A stretch of DNA of 64,000 nt from Osedax fenrisi (Eukaryota; Annelida; Polychaeta; Sabellida; Siboglinidae), in contig OZ025244.1 in the NCBI GenBank assembly GCA_964019155.1, positions 28,171,495 to 28,235,494 on the forward strand, read 5' to 3'. A program made the position numbers and the translations under genes. The notes beneath the pieces are model-generated. The model was not told the origin of the DNA. It saw only the letters and a program-made list of their open reading frames with translations, and did no database searches. Of this stretch, positions 50,109 to 61,538 are shown piece by piece (the stretch's first letter is position 1; every line of letters starts with the position of its first letter).

Positions 50109-53100
50109 GGTCTACCTATGGGAAAATATTATAGAAATTTATATCTTATACTTATGAATTTCTGTAAATATTAGGGAGGGTGGAGGTGGACCGAAAAATT
50201 AAAATATAGATTAAAGAGAGAGTGAGAGAATTAAAATAGAGAGAGAAACAATTATACAGAGATAGGTCTACCTATGGGAAAATATTATAGAAATTCATAC
50301 ATTACACTTATGAATTTCTGTAAATAGTAGGGAGGGTGGAGGTAGACCGAAAAATTAAAATGTAGATTAAAGAGAAAGAGAGAGAGTTAAAATAGAGAGA
50401 AACAATTATACAGAGATAGGTCAACCTATGGGAAAATATTATAGAAATTCATGCCTTACACTTATGAATTTCTGTAATTATTAGGGAGGGTGGAGGTAGA
50501 CCGAAAAATTAAATATACATTAAAGAGAGAGATAATTAAAATAGAGAGAGGGAACAATTATAAAGAGATAGGTCTACCTATGGGAAAATATTATAGAAAT
50601 TCATACCTTACACTTATGAATTTCTGTAAATATTAGGGAGGGTGGAGGTAGACCGAAAAATTAAAATATAGATTAAAGAGAGAGATAGAGAGAATTAAAA
50701 TAGAGAGAGAAAAATTATACAGAGATAGGTCTACCTATGGGAAAATATTATAGAAATTCATACATTACACTTATGAATTTCTGTAAATATTAGGGAGGGT
50801 GGAGGTAGACCGAAAAATTAAAATATAGATTAAAGAGAAAGAGAGAGAGTTAAAATAGAGAGAAACAATTATACAGAGATAGGTCAACCTATGGGAAAAT
50901 ATTATAGAAATTCATGCCTTACACTTATGAATTTCTGTAATTATTAGGGAGGGTGGAGGTAGACCGAAAAATTAAATATACATTAAAGAGAGAGAGAATT
51001 AAAATAGAGAGAGAAAAATTATACAGAGATAGGTCTACCTATGGGAAAATATTATAGAAATTCATACATTACACTTATGAATTTCTGTAAATAGTAGGGA
51101 GGATGGAGGTAGACCGAAAAATTAAAATATAGATTAAAGAGAAAGAGAGAGAGTTAAAATAGAGAGAAACAATTATACAGAGATAGGTCAACCTATGGGA
51201 AAATATTATAGAAATTCATGCCTTACACTTATGAATTTCTGTAATTATTAGGGAGGGTGGAGATAGACCGAAAAATTAAATATACATTAAAGAGAGAGAT
51301 AATTAAAATAGAGAGAGGGAACAATTATAAAGAGATAGGTCTACCTATAGGAAAATATTATAGAAATTCATACCTTACACTTATGAATTTCTGTAAATAT
51401 TAGGGAGGGTGGAGGTAGACCGAAAAATTAAAATATAGATTAAAGAGAGAGAGAGAGAGAATTAAAATAGAGAGAGACAAATTATACAGAGATAGGTCTA
51501 CCTATGGGAAAATATTATAGAAATTCATACATTACACTTATGAATTTCTGTAAATATTAGGGAGGGTGGAGGTAGACCGAAAAATTAAAATATAGATTAA
51601 AGAGAGATATAGTTAAAATAGAGAGAGAAAAATTATAAAGAGATAGGTCAACCTATGGGAAAATATTATAGAAATTCATATCTTACACTTATGAATTTCT
51701 GTAAATATTAGGTAGGGTGGAGGTAGACCGAAAAATTAAATATAGATTAAAGAGAGAGAGGGGTAAAATAGAGAGAGAAACAATTATAAAGAGATAGGTC
51801 TACCTATGGGAAAATATTATAGAAATACATACCTTACACTTATGAATTTCTGTAAATATTAGGGAGGGTGGAGGTAGACCGAAAAATTAAAATATAGATT
51901 AAAGAGAGATATAGTTAAAATAGAGAGAGAAAAATTATAAAGAGATAGGTCAACCTATGGGAAAATATTATAGAAATTCATATCTTACACTTATGAATTT
52001 CTGTAAATATTAGGTAGGGTGGAGGTAGACCGAAAAATTAAATATAGATTAAAGAGAGAGAGGGGTAAAATAGAGAGAGAAACAATTATAAAGAGATAGG
52101 TCTACCTATGGGAAAATATTATAGAAATACATACCTTACACTTATGAATTTCTGTAAATATTAGGGAGGGTGGAGGTAGACCGAAAAATTAAAATATAGA
52201 TTAAAGAGAGAGATAGTTAAAATAGAGAGAGAAACAATTATAAAGAGATAGGTCAACCTATGGGAAAATATTATAGAAATTCATATCTTACACTTATGAA
52301 TTTCTGTAAATATTAGGGAGGGTGGAGGTAGACCGAAAAATTAAATATAGATTAAAGAGAGAGAGAGAGAGAGAGAGAATTAAAATAGAGAGAGAAAAAT
52401 TATACAGAGATAGGTCTACCTATGGGAAAATATTATAGAAATTCATACATTACACTTATGAATTTCTGTAAATATTAGGGAGGGTGGAGGTAGACCGAAA
52501 AATTAAATATAGATTAAAGAGAGAGAGAGGGGTAAAATAGAGAGAGAAACAATTATAAAGAGATAGATCTACCAATGGGAAAATATTATAGAAATTCATA
52601 CCTTACACTTATGAATTTCTGTAAATATTAGGGAGGGTGGAGGTAGACCGAAAAATTAAAATATAGATTAAAGAGAGAGATAGTTAAAATAGAGAGAGAA
52701 AAATTATAAAGAGATAGGTCAACCTATGGGAAAATATTATAGAAATTCATATCTTACACTTATGAATTTCTGTAAATATTAGGGAGGGTGGAGGAGGTAG
52801 ACCGAAAAATTAAAATATAGATTAAAGAGAGAGAGAGAGAATTAAAATAGTGAGAGAAACAATTATACAGAGATAGGTCTACCTATGGGAAAATATTATA
52901 GAAATTCATACATTACACTTATGAATTTCTGTAAATAGTAGGGAGGGTGGAGGTAGACCGAAAAATTAAATATACATTAAAGAGAGAGATAATTAAAATA
53001 GAGAGAGGGAACAATTATAAAGAGATAGGTCTACCTATGGGAAAATATTATAGAAATTCATACCTTACACTTATGAATTTCTGTAAATATTAGGGAGGGT

Positions 53101-56100
53101 GGAGGTAGACCGAAAAATTAAAATATAGATTAAAGAGAGAGAGAGAGAGAATTAAAATAGAGAGAGAAAAATTATACAGAGATAGGTCTACCTATGGGAA
53201 AATATTATAGAAATTCATACATTACACTTATGAATTTCTGTAAATATTAGGGAGGGTGGAGGTAGACCGAAAAATTAAATATACATTAAAGAGAGAGATA
53301 ATTAAAATAGAGAGAGGGAACAATTATAAAGAGATAGGTCTACCTATGGGAAAATATTATAGAAATTCATACCTTACACTTATGAATTTCTGTAAATATT
53401 AGGGAGGGTGGAGGTAGACCGAAAAATTAAAATATAGATTAAAGAGAGAGAGAGAGAGAATTAAAATAGAGAGAGAAAAATTATACAGAGATAGGTCTAC
53501 CTATGGGAAAATATTATAGAAATTCATACATTACACTTATGAATTTCTGTAAATATTAGGGAGGGTGGAGGTAGACCGAAAAATTAAAATATAGATTAAA
53601 GAGAGAGATAGTTAAAATAGAGAGAGAAACAATTATAAAGAGATAGGTCAACCTATGGGAAAATATTATAGAAATACATACCTTACACTTATGAATTTCT
53701 GTAAATATTAGGGAGGGTGGAGGTAGACCGAAAAATTAAAATATAGATTAAAGAGAGATATAGTTAAAATAGAGAGAGAAAAATTATAAAGAGATAGGTC
53801 AACCTATGGGAAAATATTATAGAAATTCATATCTTACACTTATGAATTTCTGTAAATATTAGGTAGGGTGGAGGTAGACCGAAAAATTAAATATAGATTA
53901 AAGAGAGAGAGGGGTAAAATAGAGAGAGAAACAATTATAAAGAGATAGGTCTACCTATGGGAAAATATTATAGAAATACATACCTTACACTTATGAATTT
54001 CTGTAAATATTAGGGAGGGTGGAGGTAGACCGAAAAATTAAAATATAGATTAAAGAGAGAGATAGTTAAAATAGAGAGAGAAACAATTATAAAGAGATAG
54101 GTCAACCTATGGGAAAATATTATAGAAATTCATATCTTACACTTATGAATTTCTGTAAATATTAGGGAGGGTGGAGGTAGACCGAAAAATTAAATATAGA
54201 TTAAAGAGAGAGAGAGAGAGAGAGAGAATTAAAATAGAGAGAGAAAAATTATACAGAGATAGGTCTACCTATGGGAAAATATTATAGAAATTCATACATT
54301 ACACTTATGAATTTCTGTAAATATTAGGGAGGGTGGAGGTAGACCGAAAAATTAAATATAGATTAAAGAGAGAGAGAGGGGTAAAATAGAGAGAGAAACA
54401 ATTATAAAGAGATAGATCTACCAATGGGAAAATATTATAGAAATTCATACCTTACACTTATGAATTTCTGTAAATATTAGGGAGGGTGGAGGTAGACCGA
54501 AAAATTAAAATATAGATTAAAGAGAGAGATAGTTAAAATAGAGAGAGAAAAATTATAAAGAGATAGGTCAACCTATGGGAAAATATTATAGAAATTCATA
54601 TCTTACACTTATGAATTTCTGTAAATATTAGGGAGGGTGGAGGAGGTAGACCGAAAAATTAAAATATAGATTAAAGAGAGAGAGAGAGAATTAAAATAGT
54701 GAGAGAAACAATTATATAGAGATAGGTCTACCTATGGGAAAATATTATAGAAATTCATACATTACACTTATGAATTTCTGTAAATAGTAGGGAGGGTGGA
54801 GGTAGACCGAAAAATTAAATATACATTAAAGAGAGAGATAATTAAAATAGAGAGAGGGAACAATTATAAAGAGATAGGTCTACCTATGGGAAAATATTAT
54901 AGAAATTCATACCTTACACTTATGAATTTCTGTAAATATTAGGGAGGGTGGAGGTAGACCGAAAAATTAAAATATAGATTAAAGAGAGAGAGAGAGAGAA
55001 TTAAAATAGAGAGAGAAAAATTATACAGAGATAGGTCTACCTATGGGAAAATATTATAGAAATTCATACATTACACTTATGAATTTCTGTAAATATTAGG
55101 GAGGGTGGAGGTAGACCGAAAAATTAAAATATAGATTAAAGAGAGATATAGTTAAAATAGAGAGAGAAAAATTATAAAGAGATAGGTCAACCTATGGGAA
55201 AATATTATAGAAATTCATATCTTACACTTATGAATTTCTGTAAATATTAGGTAGGGTGGAGGTAGACCGAAAAATTAAATATAGATTAAAGAGAGAGAGG
55301 GGTAAAATAGAGAGAGAAACAATTATAAAGAGATAGGTCTACCTATGGGAAAATATTATAGAAATACATACCTTACACTTATGAATTTCTGTAAATATTA
55401 GGGAGGGTGGAGGTAGACCGAAAAATTAAAATATAGATTAAAGAGAGATATAGTTAAAATAGAGAGAGAAAAATTATAAAGAGATAGGTCAACCTATGGG
55501 AAAATATTATAGAAATTCATATCTTACACTTATGAATTTCTGTAAATATTAGGTAGGGTGGAGGTAGACCGAAAAATTAAATATAGATTAAAGAGAGAGA
55601 GGGGTAAAATAGAGAGAGAAACAATTATAAAGAGATAGGTCTACCTATGGTAAAAATATTATAGAAATACATACCTTACACTTATGAATTTCTGTAAATA
55701 TTAGGGAGGGTGGAGGTAGACCGAAAAATTAAAATATAGATTAAAGAGAGAGATAGTTAAAATAGAGAGAGAAACAATTATAAAGAGATAGGTCAACCTA
55801 TGGGAAAATATTATAGAAATTCATATCTTACACTTATGAATTTCTGTAAATATTAGGGAGGGTGGAGGTAGACCGAAAAATTAAATATAGATTAAAGAGA
55901 GAGAGAGAGAGAGAGAGAATTAAAATAGAGAGAGAAAAATTATACAGAGATAGGTCTACCTATGGGAAAATATTATAGAAATTCATACATTACACTTATG
56001 AATTTCTGTAAATATTAGGGAGGGTGGAGGTAGACCGAAAAATTAAATATAGATTAAAGAGAGAGAGAGGGGTAAAATAGAGAGAGAAACAATTATAAAG

Positions 56101-56998
56101 AGATAGATCTACCAATGGGAAAATATTATAGAAATTCATACCTTACACTTATGAATTTCTGTAAATATTAGGGAGGGTGGAGGTAGACCGAAAAATTAAA
56201 ATATAGATTAAAGAGAGAGATAGTTAAAATAGAGAGAGAAAAATTATAAAGAGATAGGTCAACCTATGGGAAAATATTATAGAAATTCATATCTTACACT
56301 TATGAATTTCTGTAAATATTAGGGAGGGTGGAGGAGGTAGACCGAAAAATTAAAATATAGATTAAAGAGAGAGAGAGAGAATTAAAATAGTGAGAGAAAC
56401 AATTATACAGAGATAGGTCTACCTATGGGAAAATATTATAGAAATTCATACATTACACTTATGAATTTCTGTAAATAGTAGGGAGGGTGGAGGTAGACCG
56501 AAAAATTAAAATATAGATTAAAGAGAGAGATAGTTAAAATAGAGAGAGAAACAATTATAAAGAGATAGGTCAACCTATGGGAAAATATTATAGAAATTCA
56601 TATCTTACACTTATGAATTTCTGTAAATATTAGGGAGGGTGGAGGTTGACCGAAAAATTAAAATATAGATTAAAGAGAGAGAGAGAGAGTTAAAATAGAG
56701 AGAGAAACAATTATAAAGTGATAGGTCTACCTATGGGAAAATATTATAGAAATTCATACCTTACACTTATGAACTTCTGTAAATATTAGGGAGGGTGGAG
56801 GTAGACCGAAAAATTAAAATATAGATTAAAGAGAGAGAGATAGTTAAAGAGAGAGAAACAATTATACAGAGATAGGTCAACCTATGGGAAAATATTATAG
56901 AAATTCATACCTTACACTTATGAATTTCTGTAAATATTAGGGAGGGTGGAGGTAGACCGAAACATTTAAATATAGATTAGAAAAAAATATAGTTAAAA
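50109..56998 (+). repeat. Satellite block B19, about 45 monomers (longest)
   Basis: It begins as a copy of B18, then expands by internal duplication. A segment with (GA)12, GATCTACCAATGGG and GGAGGAGG monomers occurs three times: about 51,800-53,270 (offset +1,849 to the second copy), 53,650-55,120, and again at 54,800-56,505 (offset +3,540 from the first). Private changes include CTATAGG near 51,345, ATTATATAGAG near 54,711 and CTATGGTAAAAATATT near 55,648, where one added base shifts the micro-ORF frame. Confidence 0.9.
51800..53270 (+). repeat. Nested duplicated segment, copy 1 of 3
   Basis: Marker points 51,901, 52,201, 52,351 and 52,841 recur 1,849 bp and about 3,540 bp downstream. Copy 3 matches further to the left (to about 51,260) than copy 2 does, so copies 2 and 3 arose by separate exchanges. 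Confidence 0.82.
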
Positions 56999-57356
56999 CG
57001 TGAACACGGGATAATTTATTCTATAAATTATCCCACAGAAAGAACCAGCACATACTGCAATACCGATAATGGAGGTCTACAGTTGATGGCCGGCAGTCTA
57101 ATGTGAGGAGAAATACCGGTCCATCATATGGAATGCGTTAGTTACAACCATAGAATAATAGTATCATATACTAGTATATATTGTTACGTAAGATTATAAT
57201 ATAGTATGATATATTATAAGTAGAGTATCATCAATGATTTTCTAAGGAAAAATATAGTGAAATAATATAGTAGTGTAATTCGATTTTGTACGCAAAATAT
57301 GACTAAGGATTAAAATATAGATTAGAGAAGGATATATATATATAGTGAGAGAGAAT
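56999..57356 (+). repeat. Spacer copy 20 (358 bp)
   Basis: Returns to A at +51 and A at +124 with GAAACATTT before the GTTAAAACG junction, like copies 14-16 and unlike its neighbours 17-19. Its upstream monomers also resemble the ends of B13 and B14. Confidence 0.95.
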
Positions 57357-60300
57357 GGTCTACCTATGGGAAAATATTATAGAAATTTATATCTTATACT
57401 TATGAATTTCTGTAAATATTAGGGAGGGTGGAGGTGGACCGAAAAATTAAAATATAGATTAAAGAGAGAGTGAGAGAATTAAAATAGAGAGAGAAACAAT
57501 TATACAGAGATAGGTCTACCTATGGGAAAATATTATAGAAATTCATACATTACACTTATGAATTTCTGTAAATAGTAGGGAGGGTGGAGGTAGACCGAAA
57601 AATTAAAATATAGATTAAAGAGAAAGAGAGAGAGTTAAAATAGAGAGAAACAATTATACAGAGATAGGTCAACCTATGGGAAAATATTATAGAAATTCAT
57701 GCCTTACACTTATGAATTTCTGTAATTATTAGGGAGGGTGGAGGTAGACCGAAAAATTAAATATACATTAAAGAGAGAGATAATTAAAATAGAGAGAGGG
57801 AACAATTATAAAGAGATAGGTCTACCTATGGGAAAATATTATAGAAATTCATACCTTACACTTATGAATTTCTGTAAATATTAGGGAGGGTGGAGGTAGA
57901 CCGAAAAATTAAATATACATTAAAGAGAGAGATAATTAAAATAGAGAGAGGGAACAATTATAAAGAGATAGGTCTACCTATGGGAAAATATTATAGAAAT
58001 TCATACCTTACACTTATGAATTTCTGTAAATATTAGGGAGGGTGGAGGTAGACCGAAAAATTAAAATATAGATTAAAGAGAGAGAGAGAGAGAATTAAAA
58101 TAGAGAGAGAAAAATTATACAGAGATAGGTCTACCTATGGGAAAATATTATAGAAATTCATACATTACACTTATGAATTTCTGTAAATAGTAGGGAGGGT
58201 GGAGGTAGACCGAAAAATTAAAATATAGATTAAAGAGAGATATAGTTAAAATAGAGAGAGAAAAATTATAAAGAGATAGGTCAACCTATGGGAAAATATT
58301 ATAGAAATTCATATCTTACACTTATGAATTTCTGTAAATATTAGGTAGGGTGGAGGTAGACCGAAAAATTAAATATAGATTAAAGAGAGAGAGGGGTAAA
58401 ATAGAGAGAGAAACAATTATAAAGAGATAGGTCTACCTATGGGAAAATATTATAGAAATACATACCTTACACTTATGAATTTCTGTAAATATTAGGGAGG
58501 GTGGAGGTAGACCGAAAAATTAAAATATAGATTAAAGAGAGATATAGTTAAAATAGAGAGAGAAAAATTATAAAGAGATAGGTCAACCTATGGGAAAATA
58601 TTATAGAAATTCATATCTTACACTTATGAATTACTGTAAATATTAGGTAGGGTGGAGGTAGACCGAAAAATTAAATATAGATTAAAGAGAGAGAGGGGTA
58701 AAATAGAGAGAGAAACAATTATAAAGAGATAGGTCTACCTATGGGAAAATATTATAGAAATACATACCTTACACTTATGAATTTCTGTAAATATTAGGGA
58801 GGGTGGAGGTAGACCGAAAAATTAAAATATAGATTAAAGAGAGAGATAGTTAAAATAGAGAGAGAAACAATTATAAAGAGATAGGTCAACCTATGGGAAA
58901 ATATTATAGAAATTCATATCTTACACTTATGAATTTCTGTAAATATTAGGGAGGGTGGAGGTAGACCGAAAAATTAAATATAGATTAAAGAGAGAGAGAG
59001 AGAGAGAATTAAAATAGAGAGAGAAAAATTATACAGAGATAGGTCTACCTATGGGAAAATATTATAGAAATTCATACATTACACTTATGAATTTCTGTAA
59101 ATATTAGGGAGGGTGGAGGTAGACCGAAAAATTAAATATAGATTAAAGAGAGAGAGAGGGGTAAAATAGAGAGAGAAACAATTATAAAGAGATAGATCTA
59201 CCAATGGGAAAATATTATAGAAATTCATACCTTACACTTATGAATTTCTGTAAATATTAGGGAGGGTGGAGGTAGACCGAAAAATTAAAATATAGATTAA
59301 AGAGAGAGATAGTTAAAATAGAGAGAGAAAAATTATAAAGAGATAGGTCAACCTATGGGAAAATATTATAGAAATTCATATCTTACACTTATGAATTTCT
59401 GTAAATATTAGGGAGGGTGGAGGAGGTAGACCGAAAAATTAAAATATAGATTAAAGAGAGAGAGAGAGAATTAAAATAGTGAGAGAAACAATTATACAGA
59501 GATAGGTCTACCTATGGGAAAATATTATAGAAATTTATATCTTATACTTATGAATTTCTGTAAATATTAGGGAGGGTGGAGGTGGACCGAAAAATTAAAA
59601 TATAGATTAAAGAGAGAGTGAGAGAATTAAAATAGAGAGAGAAACAATTATACAGAGATAGGTCTACCTATGGGAAAATATTATAGAAATTCATACATTA
59701 CACTTATGAATTTCTGTAAATAGTAGGGAGGGTGGAGGTAGACCGAAAAATTAAAATATAGATTAAAGAGAAAGAGAGAGAGTTAAAATAGAGAGAAACA
59801 ATTATACAGAGATAGGTCAACCTATGGGAAAATATTATAGAAATTCATGCCTTACACTTATGAATTTCTGTAATTATTAGGGAGGGTGGAGGTAGACCGA
59901 AAAATTAAATATACATTAAAGAGAGAGATAATTAAAATAGAGAGAGGGAACAATTATAAAGAGATAGGTCTACCTATGGGAAAATATTATAGAAATTCAT
60001 ACCTTACACTTATGAATTTCTGTAAATATTAGGGAGGGTGGAGGAGGTAGACCGAAAAATTAAAATATAGATTAAAGAGAGAGAGAGAGAATTAAAATAG
60101 TGAGAGAAACAATTATACAGAGATAGGTCTACCTATGGGAAAATATTATAGAAATTTATATCTTATACTTATGAATTTCTGTAAATATTAGGGAGGGTGG
60201 AGGTGGACCGAAACATTAAAATATAGATTAAAGAGAGAGTGAGAGAATTAAAATAGAGAGAGAAACAATTATACAGAGATAGGTCTACATATGGGAAAAT

Positions 60301-61172
60301 ATTATAGAAATTCATATCTTACACTTATGAATTACTGTAAATATTAGGTAGGGTGGAGGTAGACCGAAAAATTAAATATAGATTAAAGAGAGAGAGGGGT
60401 AAAATAGAGAGAGAAACAATTATAAAGAGATAGGTCTACCTATGGGAAAATATTATAGAAATACATACCTTACACTTATGAATTTCTGTAAATATTAGGG
60501 AGGGTGGAGGTAGACCGAAAAATTAAAATATAGATTAAAGAGAGAGATAGTTAAAATAGAGAGAGAAACAATTATAAAGAGATAGATCAACCTATGGGAA
60601 AATATTATAGAAATTCATATCTTACACTTATGAATTTCTGTAAATATTAGGGAGGGTGGAGGTAGACCGAAAAATTAAATATAGATTAAAGAGAGAGAGA
60701 GAGAGAGAGAATTAAAATAGAGAGAGAAAAATTATACAGAGATAGGTCTACCTATGGGAAAATATTATAGAAATTCATACATTACACTTATGAATTTCTG
60801 TAAATATTAGGGAGGGTGGAGGTAGACCGAAAAATTAAATATAGATTAAAGAGAGAGAGAGGGGTAAAATAGAGAGAGAAACAATTATACAGAGATAGGT
60901 CAACCTATGGGAAAATATTATAGAAATTCATACCTTACACTTATGAACTTCTGTAAATATTAGGGAGGGTGGAGGTAGACCGAAAAATTAAAATATAGAT
61001 TAAAGAGAGAGAGATAGTTAAAGAGAGAGAAACAATTATACAAAGATAGGTCAACCTATGGGAAAATATTATAGAAATTCATACCTTACACTTATGAATT
61101 TCTGTAAATATTAGGGAGGGTTGAGGTAGACCGAAACATTTAAATATAGATTAGAAAAAAATATAGTTAAAA
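57357..61172 (+). repeat. Satellite block B20, about 25 monomers
   Basis: Opens with the B15-type series but with AATATAG in place of AATGTAG. First-type monomers (AGGTGGACC) occur internally near 59,583 and 60,203, the latter followed by GAAACATTAAAATATAG. TTACTGTAAATATTAGGTAGGG near 58,630 and 60,333 is a private arm variant. The last G-rich arm is GGGTTGAGG (about 61,119), which breaks the third G-run. Confidence 0.92.
58310..60740 (+). repeat. Segmental duplication, copy A (offset 3,260 bp)
   Basis: Repeated at 61,570-64,000 with a constant 3,260-bp offset (checked near 58,381, 58,501, 58,621, 59,041 and 60,181). One difference seen: GATCAACCT near 60,585 versus GGTCAACCT near 63,845. 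The left break in copy B lies in the first hairpin after spacer 21. Confidence 0.87.
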
Positions 61173-61538
61173 CGTGAACACGGGATAATTTATTCTATAA
61201 ATTATCCCACAGAAAGAACCAGCGCATACTGCAATACCGATAATGGAGGTCTACAGTTGATGGCCGGCAGTCTAATGTGAGGAGAAATACCGGTCCATCA
61301 TATGGAATGCGTTAGTTACAACCATAGAATAATAGTATCATATACTAGTATATATTGTTACGTAAGATTATAATATAGTATGATATATTATAAGTAGAGT
61401 ATCATCAATGATTTTCTAAGGAAAAATATAGTGAAATAATATAGTAGTGTAATTCGATTTTGTACGCAAAATATGACTAAGGATTAAAATATAGATTAGA
61501 GAAGGATATATATATATATATATATAGTGAGAGAGAAT
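61173..61538 (+). repeat. Spacer copy 21 (366 bp, longest)
   Basis: G at +51 and A at +124, like copy 13. The length excess is entirely in the TA tract (61,506-61,526), the longest in the window. The first hairpin after it switches immediately to the B20 interior (GGTAGGGTGG), with no AGGTGGACC first monomer, so an exchange point lies at about 61,540-61,580. Confidence 0.95.
61506..61526 (+). repeat. Expanded TA tract in spacer 21
   Basis: Alternating AT of 21 bp at the end of the spacer; other copies have shorter tracts. The tract is the main length variable of the spacer and a likely slippage site. Confidence 0.9.

Larger units (their letters stand above)
49532..53602 (+). repeat. Segmental duplication, copy B (offset 4,472 bp)
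   Basis: Partner of 45,060-49,130, containing spacer 19 and the first half of B19. Because it includes the transition from terminal monomer through spacer to opening series, it reproduces a whole block boundary. Confidence 0.87.
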
